This document shows, one piece after another, positions 7,060 through 16,434 of a stretch of DNA of 64,000 nucleotides (within the stretch, counting starts at the first letter, position 1; every line of letters begins with the position of its first letter). This DNA comes from a virus. The DNA is taken from the IMG/VR virus record IMGVR_UViG_3300042691_021691, positions 28,846-92,845 of that record; one strand, 5' to 3'. Position numbers and translations under genes: made by a program. A model generated the notes under the pieces. That model was given only the letters and a program-made list of their open reading frames with translations. It did no database searches and was not told the DNA's origin.

Positions 7060-9273
7060 ATGGTAAGAAATCCGAATCGAAGTAGCGTATTTGGCAGTGA
7101 ACACATAGCCGATGGCATGTCCGGAATGTCAACGACAACTAACTCTCCGAAGTTTTATGAGGGTATAGTCGTTGATATTATTTTGAACGAAAGCAGAGAT
7201 GGCGAAGACGGATATGGCGCAAACGGATTTAATATAGGGGCAGCTAAAATTCGCCCATTGAATAATCCATTAGCGAACACGGCAGATTCGGATGATAAGT
7301 TAAATTGGATAGAACCACTGGAAATGCGATTCGCAGATTATCCAGTTATTGGTGAAATGGTATTGGTGTATGTCATTGCAGAAACTCCATTTTATACTAG
7401 ACCACTGCCCATAGGCAAAAAGCCAACAGAAAACGCTTTTCTAAATACCCATACAGTTTTAAAAAATTCATACGCAACTAATTCCCCCGACGCTCCGCCA
7501 AAGCCAACAGGCCAACATAAATTTGGTCAGTATTTTAAGCCACTAAAAAACGCCCATTTCTTGCGACCATTCGAGGGCGATGTAATATTACAAGGTAGAT
7601 TTGGTAATACTATAAGATTTGGTTCTAGTCAAATTGGACCGGATTCTTTAGGACTAAATCCTAACATATTAATTCGCGTAGGAGAGCCACCAAACAAACC
7701 AAAAGTTAAGGGTGTAGATAACCCACACGGTTTGATTTACGAAGATGTTAATTTAGATGCATCATCGTTATATTTAGTTTCTGATCAGAGAATTCCACTT
7801 GAACCAGCCACCAAAACAGGAACATCTCACTTACGCTCCGCAAACGAAGCAAAAGGTCAACTATTTGCCGGAAGTCAAATTTTATTAAATTCCGATAGAA
7901 TTATAATAAACTCCAAACGATTTCAAACATTTTTATTTTCTGCGGAAGGCATACACGGGAATGCATTAAAAGATATAACATTTGATACGGATCAAAATTT
8001 TAAAGTTAGTACAAATATTGATACCAAATTTTTAATTGGAAAAAATCTTTCTATTAATGCTAGAGAAGATGCGTTTATTACCATTGGCAGAAATACAGTA
8101 TTAACATCTAAAACTAGATTGGCATTACACGCCAATAAAATTTTTGTTGGAAGCAAAGAAGACGATAAGGAACCTATAGTGGGTGGCACATCGCTTTCTA
8201 AATTTTTAGCACGATTGATTATGGCACTGGTAAACACTAGCCTACCAGAACCACCAGCTGCATTTACAGTTGGACCTAATCAACAACTTCACGTAATCGG
8301 CACAAAATTAGCGCCAGGTGTAGTATCATCACTATTGAAACTATATACCGAGTTAGTAAAGCCTAATTCCGGTCAAGATTCTCCGAAACCCTTTGCGGGT
8401 GCTCCATTTAATAGTAAAGATAATTTCGTTTCATTGGATAATGCGGATCCTGAAATAGATGCAGTACAACAACCGCTAACCGCCGAAGAACGTCAGTCGC
8501 TAGAAGTATATAAAGCAGAAATTGACAATCAGATTGCACTAACGTCTCCAAATGATCCTGGTATAGAAACTGCTCGTGAGGAAGCAAGCTTTGTTCAAGA
8601 ACAACTTGATACAAATGAACCTGCCGCAGATCCAGCGCCATCGGAACCAATATCAACGGATATTGAAGGAATTTGCAAGAGAATCGTAGAAGAAGCCAAA
8701 AAGGATATTGGATTGCGAGAACTTTCACTTCCAGATACGGTAAATACAAATCCACCAATAAGAAAACCATTTAATAGTAATAGACACCCGGACATTGATG
8801 CGATGCACAGAGCATGTGGATTAGATAACGCGACACAGTTCAATACGACTGGAACAGGATACCATTGGTGTGCATCGGCGGTATCTAAATGGTGGAGAGC
8901 AGCAGGAGCACAAGTTCCTCCGTTTGGAATAACAACTCCACAAGGAAGAAAAATTGCAGGTGGTCCTGCGTCATGTCAATTCTGGTATGATTGGGCTAGA
9001 GCATTTGGATATCTAAGTGATGTACCTGTTGTTGGTGCGGCAATTTTGTATTATGGAAAAGGCAAATATCATCATATTGGCATAGTTTCCTCCGTATCCC
9101 CACTTCGCACTATCGAGGGAAATACATCCGATCCTTCGGGGGGATTTAATAGAAATGGAGTTACGTGTGCCGAGAAGTCCCCGAGAGGTGGAAGAAGCGT
9201 TGTATACGTACTGCCAGTACAAGGTAATAAAATTACTCCATGCGCATTAAAACAATTAGGAAGAACTCAATAA
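7060..9273 (+). CDS. gp5: Baseplate hub/tail spike protein (gp5-like) with C-terminal CHAP domain
   Basis: A 737-residue protein. Residues 25-130 look like the OB-fold of gp5-type hub proteins (EGIVVDIILNESRDG, then AKIRPLN, then the YPVIGEMVLVYV strand). The middle (170-370) is rich in short beta repeats typical of spike proteins (DVILQGRFGNTIRFGSSQ, NSDRIIINSK, VLTSKTRLALHANKIFVG). Residues 380-540 are a linker. The C-terminus (about 545-735) is a CHAP-type amidase/endopeptidase: Cys604 in HWCASAVSKWW, His671/672 in YHHIGIV, and Glu686/Asn688 in IEGNTS. T4 gp5 instead carries an internal lysozyme domain. The enzyme likely opens peptidoglycan during DNA entry. Confidence 0.8.
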   Translation: MVRNPNRSSVFGSEHIADGMSGMSTTTNSPKFYEGIVVDIILNESRDGEDGYGANGFNIGAAKIRPLNNPLANTADSDDKLNWIEPLEMRFADYPVIGEMVLVYVIAETPFYTRPLPIGKKPTENAFLNTHTVLKNSYATNSPDAPPKPTGQHKFGQYFKPLKNAHFLRPFEGDVILQGRFGNTIRFGSSQIGPDSLGLNPNILIRVGEPPNKPKVKGVDNPHGLIYEDVNLDASSLYLVSDQRIPLEPATKTGTSHLRSANEAKGQLFAGSQILLNSDRIIINSKRFQTFLFSAEGIHGNALKDITFDTDQNFKVSTNIDTKFLIGKNLSINAREDAFITIGRNTVLTSKTRLALHANKIFVGSKEDDKEPIVGGTSLSKFLARLIMALVNTSLPEPPAAFTVGPNQQLHVIGTKLAPGVVSSLLKLYTELVKPNSGQDSPKPFAGAPFNSKDNFVSLDNADPEIDAVQQPLTAEERQSLEVYKAEIDNQIALTSPNDPGIETAREEASFVQEQLDTNEPAADPAPSEPISTDIEGICKRIVEEAKKDIGLRELSLPDTVNTNPPIRKPFNSNRHPDIDAMHRACGLDNATQFNTTGTGYHWCASAVSKWWRAAGAQVPPFGITTPQGRKIAGGPASCQFWYDWARAFGYLSDVPVVGAAILYYGKGKYHHIGIVSSVSPLRTIEGNTSDPSGGFNRNGVTCAEKSPRGGRSVVYVLPVQGNKITPCALKQLGRTQ

Positions 9274-9282
9274 TTATATAAT

Positions 9283-9807
9283 ATGACCAATCCATTTTCA
9301 CTACCGCCATTGCCAGTAGCTAAGGGAATCTTAGGTAAAATACAAATGGCATTGACTATCAAAACAATGATAGAAGATAAAAAGAAATCAGCGGAAGCTA
9401 TTAAAAATGCTGCCGTTGCAATGGCTTTGCAAAAAGCCAATGAGATTAAGGATAAAAAAATACAAGAACTGCGGGAAAAGGGAGAAGTAGCAGTATCAGA
9501 TAAAACCAAAGCTATACAAGAAAGAAAGCAACAAGCAACAAATTCCGTGACTTCTGCTAAAAATTTTTCCCAGCGGATGGCTGATGTTGATAAGAATCCA
9601 AAAATACAGCAATTGCGAAGAGAAGAAGCGGAGTTGGGTGCTAGACTCACAGCATTAAATGCTGACATTTTAAGTGACCCAAATCCACAAAGCAAAGCTA
9701 CAAAATTGGTTGAATACAGAACGTTATTAAGTAAAAAGGTTAATATTACAAGAGAAATACTTTCCGAAAGAAGTCGATTGTTAAATGAAATTAGGCAAGG
9801 TCTTTAA
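9283..9807 (+). CDS. Coiled-coil protein downstream of hub, unknown
   Basis: A 174-residue protein, very rich in Lys, Glu, Ala and Gln, with an almost continuous predicted coiled coil from about residue 20 to the end. The first 20 residues are hydrophobic and proline-containing (PFSLPPLPVAKGILGKIQMAL). It follows the hub gene after 9 nt and precedes another small helical protein and gp25. A role as tail assembly factor or tape-measure-like component is possible, but at this size it is too short for a full tape measure. Unrecognised. Confidence 0.6.
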   Translation: MTNPFSLPPLPVAKGILGKIQMALTIKTMIEDKKKSAEAIKNAAVAMALQKANEIKDKKIQELREKGEVAVSDKTKAIQERKQQATNSVTSAKNFSQRMADVDKNPKIQQLRREEAELGARLTALNADILSDPNPQSKATKLVEYRTLLSKKVNITREILSERSRLLNEIRQGL

Positions 9808-9825
9808 ATATACAAGGAGATATGT

Positions 9826-10161
9826 ATGGATAAGAAACTATTAAAGGCATATATAAGAACTATAGTAGAAGAAGAAGTTGAGCGCATTTTACCAAAAATG
9901 ATAAAGGAACAAATAGAATCGGTAGTAGATACCAACGCAAATACCAAAATGGTATCGGAATCCACCACTAAAAAAGCACCGATTTCCAAGCAAGATTTGG
10001 CATCATTGTTGGGAATAACTCGCGATGGTGATACTTTGCGGGCAACGACCTCTGGGGTAAAGCAAGCCCATAATCTACCATCTAATGTACCAGATTATAT
10101 AGAAAGCGCAATCACCAGAGATTATTCTGCTTTAATGAAAGCAATGAATAAGAAAAATTAA
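9826..10161 (+). CDS. Hypothetical protein upstream of gp25
   Basis: A 111-residue protein with a strong ribosome binding site (AAGGAGATAT). The N-terminal 35 residues form an acidic/basic helix (YIRTIVEEEVERILPKMIKEQI). The same kind of opening helix, residues like YLREEIKRIL or [10 protein letters not shown], is seen in several other structural-module proteins here (38588 and 45199), suggesting a shared docking or assembly helix. The remainder is Ser/Thr-rich and has no recognised domain. It lies 3 nt upstream of gp25. Confidence 0.55.
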   Translation: MDKKLLKAYIRTIVEEEVERILPKMIKEQIESVVDTNANTKMVSESTTKKAPISKQDLASLLGITRDGDTLRATTSGVKQAHNLPSNVPDYIESAITRDYSALMKAMNKKN

Positions 10162-10164
10162 TAT

Positions 10165-10584
10165 ATGCTAAAGCGCAGAAGAAATTTTGGTATAGGAGTT
10201 ACTCTGCCATTTAGGCGGGGTAATTCTGGCTATTTTGAATCCTCAACGGAAATACTTCCACAAATCAAATCAAATTTTAAAAATTTGATTATGACACGAA
10301 TTGGGGAGCGGTTAGGCCAACCAGAATTTGGATGTAGAATTTGGGAATATATATTTGAACAATGGAATCCTGATACCGTTAGAGGTGTTAGGGATTCTGT
10401 TATTGATGCTGTAGATAGATGGATGCCATTTTTGGAGCTACTACAAATTGATATACAAAGTGGCAATGATAACAAAGCAATTGATAATCATACTATAAAT
10501 CTTTATGTTAGATATAGAATAAGAGAAAACGCAGATTTAGAGGATGAAATCGTTATTCCTGTATCTAATTTTAATGTGGAGTAA
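10165..10584 (+). CDS. gp25: Baseplate wedge subunit gp25
   Basis: A 139-residue protein of the gp25/GPW family. The core EIKSNFKNLIMTR-like region followed by GERLGQPEFGCRIWEYIFEQ matches the family's conserved motif for the T4 gp25 and P2 W fold, and the protein ends with a RYRI strand and acidic tail. Gp25 stabilises the inner baseplate wedge and primes sheath polymerisation together with gp6. It sits four bases upstream of gp6, the conserved order in T4-like and other contractile systems. Length matches T4 gp25 (132). Confidence 0.92.
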   Translation: MLKRRRNFGIGVTLPFRRGNSGYFESSTEILPQIKSNFKNLIMTRIGERLGQPEFGCRIWEYIFEQWNPDTVRGVRDSVIDAVDRWMPFLELLQIDIQSGNDNKAIDNHTINLYVRYRIRENADLEDEIVIPVSNFNVE

Positions 10585-10588
10585 ATAA

Positions 10589-12517
10589 ATGGCAATAACC
10601 AATCCTATCCGACGAGATTATAGCCCAAATGTAAAGGATATAAATTATCTAAATAAAACATTTCCTGAGTTTCGTCAGAGTTTAATAGATTTCGTTAGAT
10701 CATATTATCCAGATTCATATCAGGATTTTAATGAATCTTCGCCTGGTATGATTTTCATAGAAATGGCATCATACGTAGGCGATGTATTAAGTTTTTACAT
10801 AGATAATCAATTTAAAGAAAATTTATTATTACATGCCGATGAACAGAAAAATATTATAAATATCGCACAAGGATTGGGGTATAAGCCAAAACTATCGGCG
10901 GCGTCTTCAGTAGATGCGTATATATATCAAGTTGTGCCTGCGCTAGGATTGGTGGATAACTATGAACCAGACCCGTCGTATTATTTGAAAATTGGAGCCA
11001 ATTCTTCATTTAGAAGTGATACTAATCCAAGTGTAATTTTTAGATCTTCTGAAGATGTAGATTTTTCCGATCCAATTGATAGAGATATAACTATTAAAAC
11101 GACAACAGGAACTATTCCGACTACATATCTAGTTAGAAAAAAAGTAAAATTAATATCCGGTGAAGTCAAGGTAACCAATGTAACATTTGGAAGTCCGCAA
11201 AAATTTTCAAAAATTGTTCTTCCTGAAAATAATGTCATTTCTATATTAAACGTATTTGATTCCGATGGGTTTACTTGGAACGAAGTAGATTATCTAGCAC
11301 AAGACGTATTATTAGATGAAAGAGAAGTGTCTGGAAATACAGAAGACGGAATTCCTCCATCAAAGTTATTTAATTATGTCAGATCGCCTAGAAGATTTAT
11401 CAGTAGAATCAATGATAGATTAGAAATGGAAATGATGTTTGGTTCAGGAACGGATAACGTGGCAAATGAAATAGTTACTCTGGATTCCAGACAAATAGCA
11501 ACCGATACGTATGAGCAGAAGATTGCAAATACCGCATTAAATCCAATTAATTTCTTAAGCACAGAAACATACGGACTTGCGCCTGCAAACACGCAAATAA
11601 CCGTAGAATATTTGGTCGGTGGCGGAATTAAAACTAACGTTCCATCTAGAAGCATTACGAAAATTGAAAGTATAAATATATTAAATTCAATACAAGATTA
11701 TCCAACAAACGAACTACGAGCGATTTTTGATGCTGTTGTAGACTCGGTGGCAATCATAAACGATGAACCTGCTACTGGTGGTGGTGATGGCGAAACTATA
11801 GAAGAAATTAGACAAAACGCATTGGCATTTTTCGCCGCTCAAAATAGAGTAATGACGGCTGATGATTATGTGGTAAGAACATACGCACTTCCAGCTAAAT
11901 TTGGAAAAGTTGCTAAGGCATTTGCTATTAGAGACGAACAAATAAATGCTGTAATAACCGCCGAGCAAACCAATACCAGAACAGAAAGAACTTTCGTAAG
12001 CGATCCGGCGGCACCAAATGCAATAAATTTATATGTATTGGGATACAATAAAGATGGGAAGCTTACAGTATTAAATTCATTGGTAAAGAAGAATTTAGCT
12101 AAATACTTAGAATCGTACAGAATGCTAACAGATGAAGTTAATATTTTGGATGCGTTCGTAGTTAATATCGGAGTTAATTTCGATGTTATAGTGTATAAAA
12201 ACTATAATATGAATGATGTTTTAGGAAGATGTATAGATGCAATTGTAAATTTCTTTGATATTGATAAGTGGAAAATACAACAACCAATTATATTAGCAGA
12301 TTTGCGAAATACTATAGGATCCGTTGAAGGAGTACAATCGGTAATATCAGTAGACATTACAAACAAGTATCAATTCAAAGATGGCAGTGATTACCAAAAT
12401 TACAGATATCCAATCGATGAAGCTATAGTAAATGATGTTGTATATCCGTCATTGGATCCTTGCATTTTTGAAATTAGATACCCAGAAACCGATATAGTAG
12501 GGAGAGCAAGACAATGA
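10589..12517 (+). CDS. gp6: Baseplate wedge subunit gp6 (J-like)
   Basis: A 642-residue protein. The N-terminal block (FPEFRQSLIDFVRSYYPDSY, FNESSPGMIFIEMASYVGDVL, FYIDNQFKENLL) is the diagnostic opening of T4 gp6 homologues. A GxGxDGETIEEIRQNA region (about residue 395-410) begins the second, baseplate J-like half, ending with beta-rich segments. Gp6 forms the iris-like dimer ring linking the wedges; T4 gp6 has 660 residues. The gene overlaps its downstream neighbour by 4 nt (ATGA), so they are translationally coupled. Confidence 0.93.
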   Translation: MAITNPIRRDYSPNVKDINYLNKTFPEFRQSLIDFVRSYYPDSYQDFNESSPGMIFIEMASYVGDVLSFYIDNQFKENLLLHADEQKNIINIAQGLGYKPKLSAASSVDAYIYQVVPALGLVDNYEPDPSYYLKIGANSSFRSDTNPSVIFRSSEDVDFSDPIDRDITIKTTTGTIPTTYLVRKKVKLISGEVKVTNVTFGSPQKFSKIVLPENNVISILNVFDSDGFTWNEVDYLAQDVLLDEREVSGNTEDGIPPSKLFNYVRSPRRFISRINDRLEMEMMFGSGTDNVANEIVTLDSRQIATDTYEQKIANTALNPINFLSTETYGLAPANTQITVEYLVGGGIKTNVPSRSITKIESINILNSIQDYPTNELRAIFDAVVDSVAIINDEPATGGGDGETIEEIRQNALAFFAAQNRVMTADDYVVRTYALPAKFGKVAKAFAIRDEQINAVITAEQTNTRTERTFVSDPAAPNAINLYVLGYNKDGKLTVLNSLVKKNLAKYLESYRMLTDEVNILDAFVVNIGVNFDVIVYKNYNMNDVLGRCIDAIVNFFDIDKWKIQQPIILADLRNTIGSVEGVQSVISVDITNKYQFKDGSDYQNYRYPIDEAIVNDVVYPSLDPCIFEIRYPETDIVGRARQ

Positions 12518-13515
12518 TAATAACACTAACTGCTTCGGCAGACGCCAGTATATATCAAAGATTCCCTACATTAAACACAGGGTATGATGAGATATTAGAA
12601 ATAGGAAAATTAAAAAAGCAAGGAGATGATGATACGGTTTATTCTGGAAGTAGTACTGTAGTATCATTGATAAACTTTGATGTAAGTGATCATGCAAATT
12701 GGGCACCTACTGCTAGTATCTATTTAAATTTAAAAATTGCTAGCGCATCTTCATTGAATAAAAATCAAAGTGTTGTGGCATATTTAATGTCAAGTTCATG
12801 GGAAGAAGGGAGTGGATATTATCTACAACAGCCATATAATAAAGAAGATGGGGCTACTTGGACCAGTGTAAACGGATTATACTCAAGTAGTGTCTCTGCC
12901 AGTTATACCATTTCAACCTATCCAATCCAAGATATAAAATTTGATATTACATCTTTAGTAAATTATGGAATATATTCTGCTAGCTGGAATGGATTGGCGA
13001 TCACCCTCCCAAGTGCATCGTTGGTAGATGGGAATAATAGTTCTAATATAAAAGTATTTTCTTCTCAAACGCATACTATATATCAACCTACACTCACTGT
13101 GGAGTGGAACAATCAAACATATTCCACTGGGAGTTTGAAACCATTACCCACCGGAGATGTGGAAATATCATATAAAAATATAAAAGAACAATATGTATAT
13201 GGTACAAAGCAAAATGTATATTTGGTAGTAAGAGACAAATATCCTTCCAAATCATTCAATACCGTATTGCGGTATCAAAACAAATATTATTTACCAAAGA
13301 CTTCATATTATAGAATAGTAGATATTGCCGCGAATACTCTAATTAATGATTTTACTAGTGCGGCTACCGTAGATTGTTCCGATAATTCAAATTATATTTT
13401 GTTAGATACAACAAAATTGAGTAGAGGAAGATACTACAGATTAGAATTTAAAATAGTAAAATCCAATGGTGAAATTATATTTGTATCTCCTTTGGAAACA
13501 TTCACGGTAAGATAA
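12514..13515 (+). CDS. Beta-sandwich baseplate-associated protein (DNRLRE-like)
   Basis: 333 residues. The opening ITLTASADASIYQRFPTLNTGYDEILEIGK, followed by VSLINFDVS, resembles the DNRLRE/CBM96-type beta-sandwich found in secreted carbohydrate-binding proteins: an extended repetitive-sheet start with a conserved Asp-Ala-x-I motif. The C-terminal half (residues 205-333) carries a second beta-rich domain. It overlaps gp6 by 4 nt and belongs to the baseplate cluster, where T4 has gp7 and gp8. I infer a peripheral baseplate or receptor-contact role. The domain resemblance is moderate and the function unproven. Confidence 0.5.
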   Translation: MIITLTASADASIYQRFPTLNTGYDEILEIGKLKKQGDDDTVYSGSSTVVSLINFDVSDHANWAPTASIYLNLKIASASSLNKNQSVVAYLMSSSWEEGSGYYLQQPYNKEDGATWTSVNGLYSSSVSASYTISTYPIQDIKFDITSLVNYGIYSASWNGLAITLPSASLVDGNNSSNIKVFSSQTHTIYQPTLTVEWNNQTYSTGSLKPLPTGDVEISYKNIKEQYVYGTKQNVYLVVRDKYPSKSFNTVLRYQNKYYLPKTSYYRIVDIAANTLINDFTSAATVDCSDNSNYILLDTTKLSRGRYYRLEFKIVKSNGEIIFVSPLETFTVR

Positions 13516-13516
13516 A

Positions 13517-13870
13517 ATGAATATAATTCAAATAGCTATTCCGCAAACTCGAATTGAAAGTACAAAGGAATCTCCCGATAAAGAATTAGTTACGGTAGAT
13601 TTATTCAATAATGGATTAAATCAATTCGAGTCATTTGAATTAAATAAAGATTTATTAAATCCTCCGATAATACCTATTTCTATAGAAACTACGGATCTAA
13701 AATTAGAAGATTCTATAAAGGTAGATTTAGATGCAAAAGTTGTAGTATTTTTAACGGAAGATAACACTAGATATGAAAATGAGCAAGAATATTTTTTCCC
13801 TATATTTAGAGAAATTATAAATCCTGATATATCATATACTAGATTTGACACAACTTTTTCGGAATTATAA
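13517..13870 (+). CDS. Hypothetical protein in baseplate operon
   Basis: A 117-residue acidic, beta-rich protein with no membrane segment, signal or cysteine. It starts one base after the preceding stop and ends three bases before the next start, which argues that it is a true operon member. No homologous family is recognised. Its position between gp6-linked proteins and the cysteine-repeat proteins suggests a small baseplate component. Confidence 0.55.
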   Translation: MNIIQIAIPQTRIESTKESPDKELVTVDLFNNGLNQFESFELNKDLLNPPIIPISIETTDLKLEDSIKVDLDAKVVVFLTEDNTRYENEQEYFFPIFREIINPDISYTRFDTTFSEL

Positions 13871-13873
13871 TCT

Positions 13874-14707
13874 ATGGCTACTCAACAAAATTACACAGAA
13901 CTATTACAGCCCAATACAATTAGATACACGGTATCTCGTGTAGCAACGATTCCAACGGATGAATTGTTATTTGCAGTAGAGCCTGCTGATTTTGGGTTTA
14001 CTAATAAGGATAATATAGAAATACATTTTTATTCCAGATTGACCAAAGATTTAGCGTTTTCTCAGCGGATAGACTTAGTAGATGATATCTTAGGAATACG
14101 AACTATAGATTATATAGACAGTAAATTTAGAAATTATATAACTTTTGATTTTAATAAATACATTGAACTGTATCCGCTAAAAATATCACCGGGCGAATAT
14201 GAAATTGTAATTAATATATTTAGCGATGAAATTGGAAGTTATAGCGATAAAAAATTAATAATTAATGCAGTTTCTGATAGTAGAACCGAAGTCAATCTAC
14301 GTTTCAAAGAACAAACAGAAACTAATATTCTGGAATTGAATGAATTTGTGGCGCCTGCGATAAGCAAGCCATATTTAGATGGAATTTTACAAAATATTTT
14401 TATAACTGCTGGAAGACAGTCAGATTCCACTATTGGCGTTACTATAGGAGATATTTTATCTCAACTGTCGGAATCCGGTGAAACTGTAGATTTGAATAGA
14501 ACTAATCAGATAGGAAAACTTCAATCGGTACAGGCATTAATAGCAAACTTACTAGAAACGGTATATACTAGAATTAGAGAAATTTTGGTAAGTTATCCTA
14601 AGTTTCGTATCACAGAAGAGGAAGCCAAGCTAATTATAGAAAGAGTTTTCTTCGAAGAATTTAATAAAGTCAGAGACTCGTTGCGATCTGATATAATACT
14701 TACCTAG
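13874..14707 (+). CDS. Putative baseplate structural protein, unknown family
   Basis: 277 residues. The N-terminal half looks like a beta-sandwich (FAVEPADFGFTNKDNIEIHFY, ISPGEYEIVINIFSDEIG), and the C-terminal half is helical (VQALIANLLETVYTRIREILVSY, then EEEAKLIIERVFFEEFNKV). The Ig-like N-domain plus helical tail could act as an adaptor in the outer baseplate. It is packed between neighbours with 3 and 8 nt gaps. No specific homologue is recognised. Confidence 0.55.
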   Translation: MATQQNYTELLQPNTIRYTVSRVATIPTDELLFAVEPADFGFTNKDNIEIHFYSRLTKDLAFSQRIDLVDDILGIRTIDYIDSKFRNYITFDFNKYIELYPLKISPGEYEIVINIFSDEIGSYSDKKLIINAVSDSRTEVNLRFKEQTETNILELNEFVAPAISKPYLDGILQNIFITAGRQSDSTIGVTIGDILSQLSESGETVDLNRTNQIGKLQSVQALIANLLETVYTRIREILVSYPKFRITEEEAKLIIERVFFEEFNKVRDSLRSDIILT

Positions 14708-14715
14708 GATTAGAT

Positions 14716-16428
14716 ATGATTAAAGTAAATAATTTGTTGCAAATCGACGAAGATTTGAGTTCACTATTAAAATTCGTATATTTGCGAGGTTCAAATACAG
14801 CACTTGGACAGGTGGGGTTTACAGCAAGAAACATACATACTAGAAGAATCAGAGCAAGTATAGCCGGAGATGCAGGAATTCAATTTATTCCTTCGACGTT
14901 TGAACTAGATCCTGGTCAAGTCAGAACTGTATTGCTAAATGTTGCTGACGTTGCGTTTTTAGAAACTCTTCCAGTAGGAACTACATCTGTAGATTTTAGA
15001 ATTTCTGCATCCGAAATTCTACCACCGGTGGTGCTATTGCCAGAACCAAGAGTTCCTGGTCTTCCTCCTGCGCCTGCAATCGTATTAGGGTGCTTGGATC
15101 CGAGCGCAACAAATTACAATCCATCTGCTAATATGAGCGATGGTTCATGTCAATATCCACCTATATTGCCTCCGTCGATTAGAGGATGCACAGATCCAAA
15201 TTCAATAAATTATAATCCGTATGCAACTTTAAATGATGGTAGTTGTATAGCTAGAAGTCCTATTCCTGATATACCACCGCCACCGGTATATGGATGTATG
15301 GATCCTTCTGCATTGAACTATAATCCAACAGCTACCGTAAATACCGGATGCCAATATAAACAACGAGTTCGTGGGTGTACAAATCCAAGAGCAACAAATT
15401 ATAATCCCAATGCGGAAATAGAAGATGGATCGTGTACGTTACCAGGACGTTGGGTTCTGGTGGAAACTGCACGACCATATTCCACTTCAACTACGGTAAT
15501 TACACAAAAATCTCCTGAAAATAGACAAGAGGCATCTGCAGATAATAACTTTGTTGGTGGCTACTATTATACGGAATATGGATATATAGAAACTACTACA
15601 TATGGAGCACAATATACATATCAATTAGAAGGTGATGCATCGGTGGCAGGACCAAGACCAACGGATCCTCCCAGAGAAGTAAATGTTATCAGAGGTGACA
15701 TAACTGTCATCGCAAATAGATTTATACGTGGCGATGATCCCGTATTTGAGGTATGTAATAGAATTGGAGAAGTTACACAAACTAGGGATATAGGAAATGG
15801 ATACGCCAATATATGTAGATTAATTCAACATGAATTCACTCCAGGAGGTTGTAGAGAATCTTGTGTGAATGAATTTGTTGGTGTATATGGATGTACAAAT
15901 CCACGAGCAAGAAACTATAACCCATCGGCAACCATAGATGATAATTCATGCATAGTTATCGAAGCTCCAATATACGGTTGTACCGATCCATCGGCAATCA
16001 ATTATAATAGTTCCGCAACGGTCAATGATAATAGTTGCACATACCAAGTGCGTGGATGTACCGATCCAGCCGCTCTAAATTATAATCCATCGGCTACTAT
16101 AAACGATGGTAGCTGCACGTATCAACGTATAACAACGACAGTTAGAGGATGCACAGATCCTGCAGCAACAAATTACAATCCATCCGCAACTCAAAATGAT
16201 GGCAGCTGTAATTATATCACTCCTTCGATTTATGGTTGTATGGATCCATCAGCGATAAATTATGATCCTAATGCAACTTCAAACCAAGGCGTAATTTGCT
16301 CTTATCCCACCGTAGGTGGTGGCGGCGGCGGTGGTGGAGGTGGTGGCTTTATTTATACAGGGATTAATGGAGATGAGCGTACCAATGCATTTGGTGGTGG
16401 TACTGTAAATGAACAATTTATGATTTAA
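14716..16428 (+). CDS. Cysteine-repeat virion protein A (nine GCTDP-type repeats)
   Basis: 570 residues. An Ig-like N-domain (1-100) and a Pro-rich linker lead to nine copies of an about 23-residue module with consensus GCTDPxAxNYNPxATxxDGSC, between roughly residues 125 and 530. Spacers are Pro-rich or a longer inserted domain (about 240-385). Each module has two Cys, so one disulfide per repeat is plausible. The C-terminus has a run of ten Gly, then a short tail. Such repeats occur in marine phage structural proteins and in bacterial surface proteins. The stop TAA is followed in the same frame by TGA, TAG and then the ATG of another repeat protein. Confidence 0.7.
   Translation: MIKVNNLLQIDEDLSSLLKFVYLRGSNTALGQVGFTARNIHTRRIRASIAGDAGIQFIPSTFELDPGQVRTVLLNVADVAFLETLPVGTTSVDFRISASEILPPVVLLPEPRVPGLPPAPAIVLGCLDPSATNYNPSANMSDGSCQYPPILPPSIRGCTDPNSINYNPYATLNDGSCIARSPIPDIPPPPVYGCMDPSALNYNPTATVNTGCQYKQRVRGCTNPRATNYNPNAEIEDGSCTLPGRWVLVETARPYSTSTTVITQKSPENRQEASADNNFVGGYYYTEYGYIETTTYGAQYTYQLEGDASVAGPRPTDPPREVNVIRGDITVIANRFIRGDDPVFEVCNRIGEVTQTRDIGNGYANICRLIQHEFTPGGCRESCVNEFVGVYGCTNPRARNYNPSATIDDNSCIVIEAPIYGCTDPSAINYNSSATVNDNSCTYQVRGCTDPAALNYNPSATINDGSCTYQRITTTVRGCTDPAATNYNPSATQNDGSCNYITPSIYGCMDPSAINYDPNATSNQGVICSYPTVGGGGGGGGGGGFIYTGINGDERTNAFGGGTVNEQFMI
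15088..16305 (+). repeat. Nine GCTDP-type protein repeats encoded in gene A
   Basis: Nine 23-24-codon repeats encode variants of GCTDPxAxNYNPxATxxDGSC. Spacing is irregular: four, an intervening domain, then five. Nucleotide copies differ at many synonymous sites, so expansion is not recent. Confidence 0.85.
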
Positions 16429-16434
16429 TGATAG
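16426..16434 (+). other. Three tandem in-frame stop codons TAA-TGA-TAG
   Basis: The upstream gene ends in TAA (16426-16428). The next two in-frame codons are TGA and TAG, and the next is the ATG (16435) of the downstream repeat gene in the same frame. All three stop types occur once, in series. No SD sequence precedes the ATG, so reinitiation or coupling is likely. Confidence 0.85.

Noticed and set aside
9267-9695. 142-codon antisense ORF opposite the coiled-coil gene
   Set aside because: Hydrophobic Ser/Ala mirror of a Glu/Lys coiled coil; no regulatory signals.
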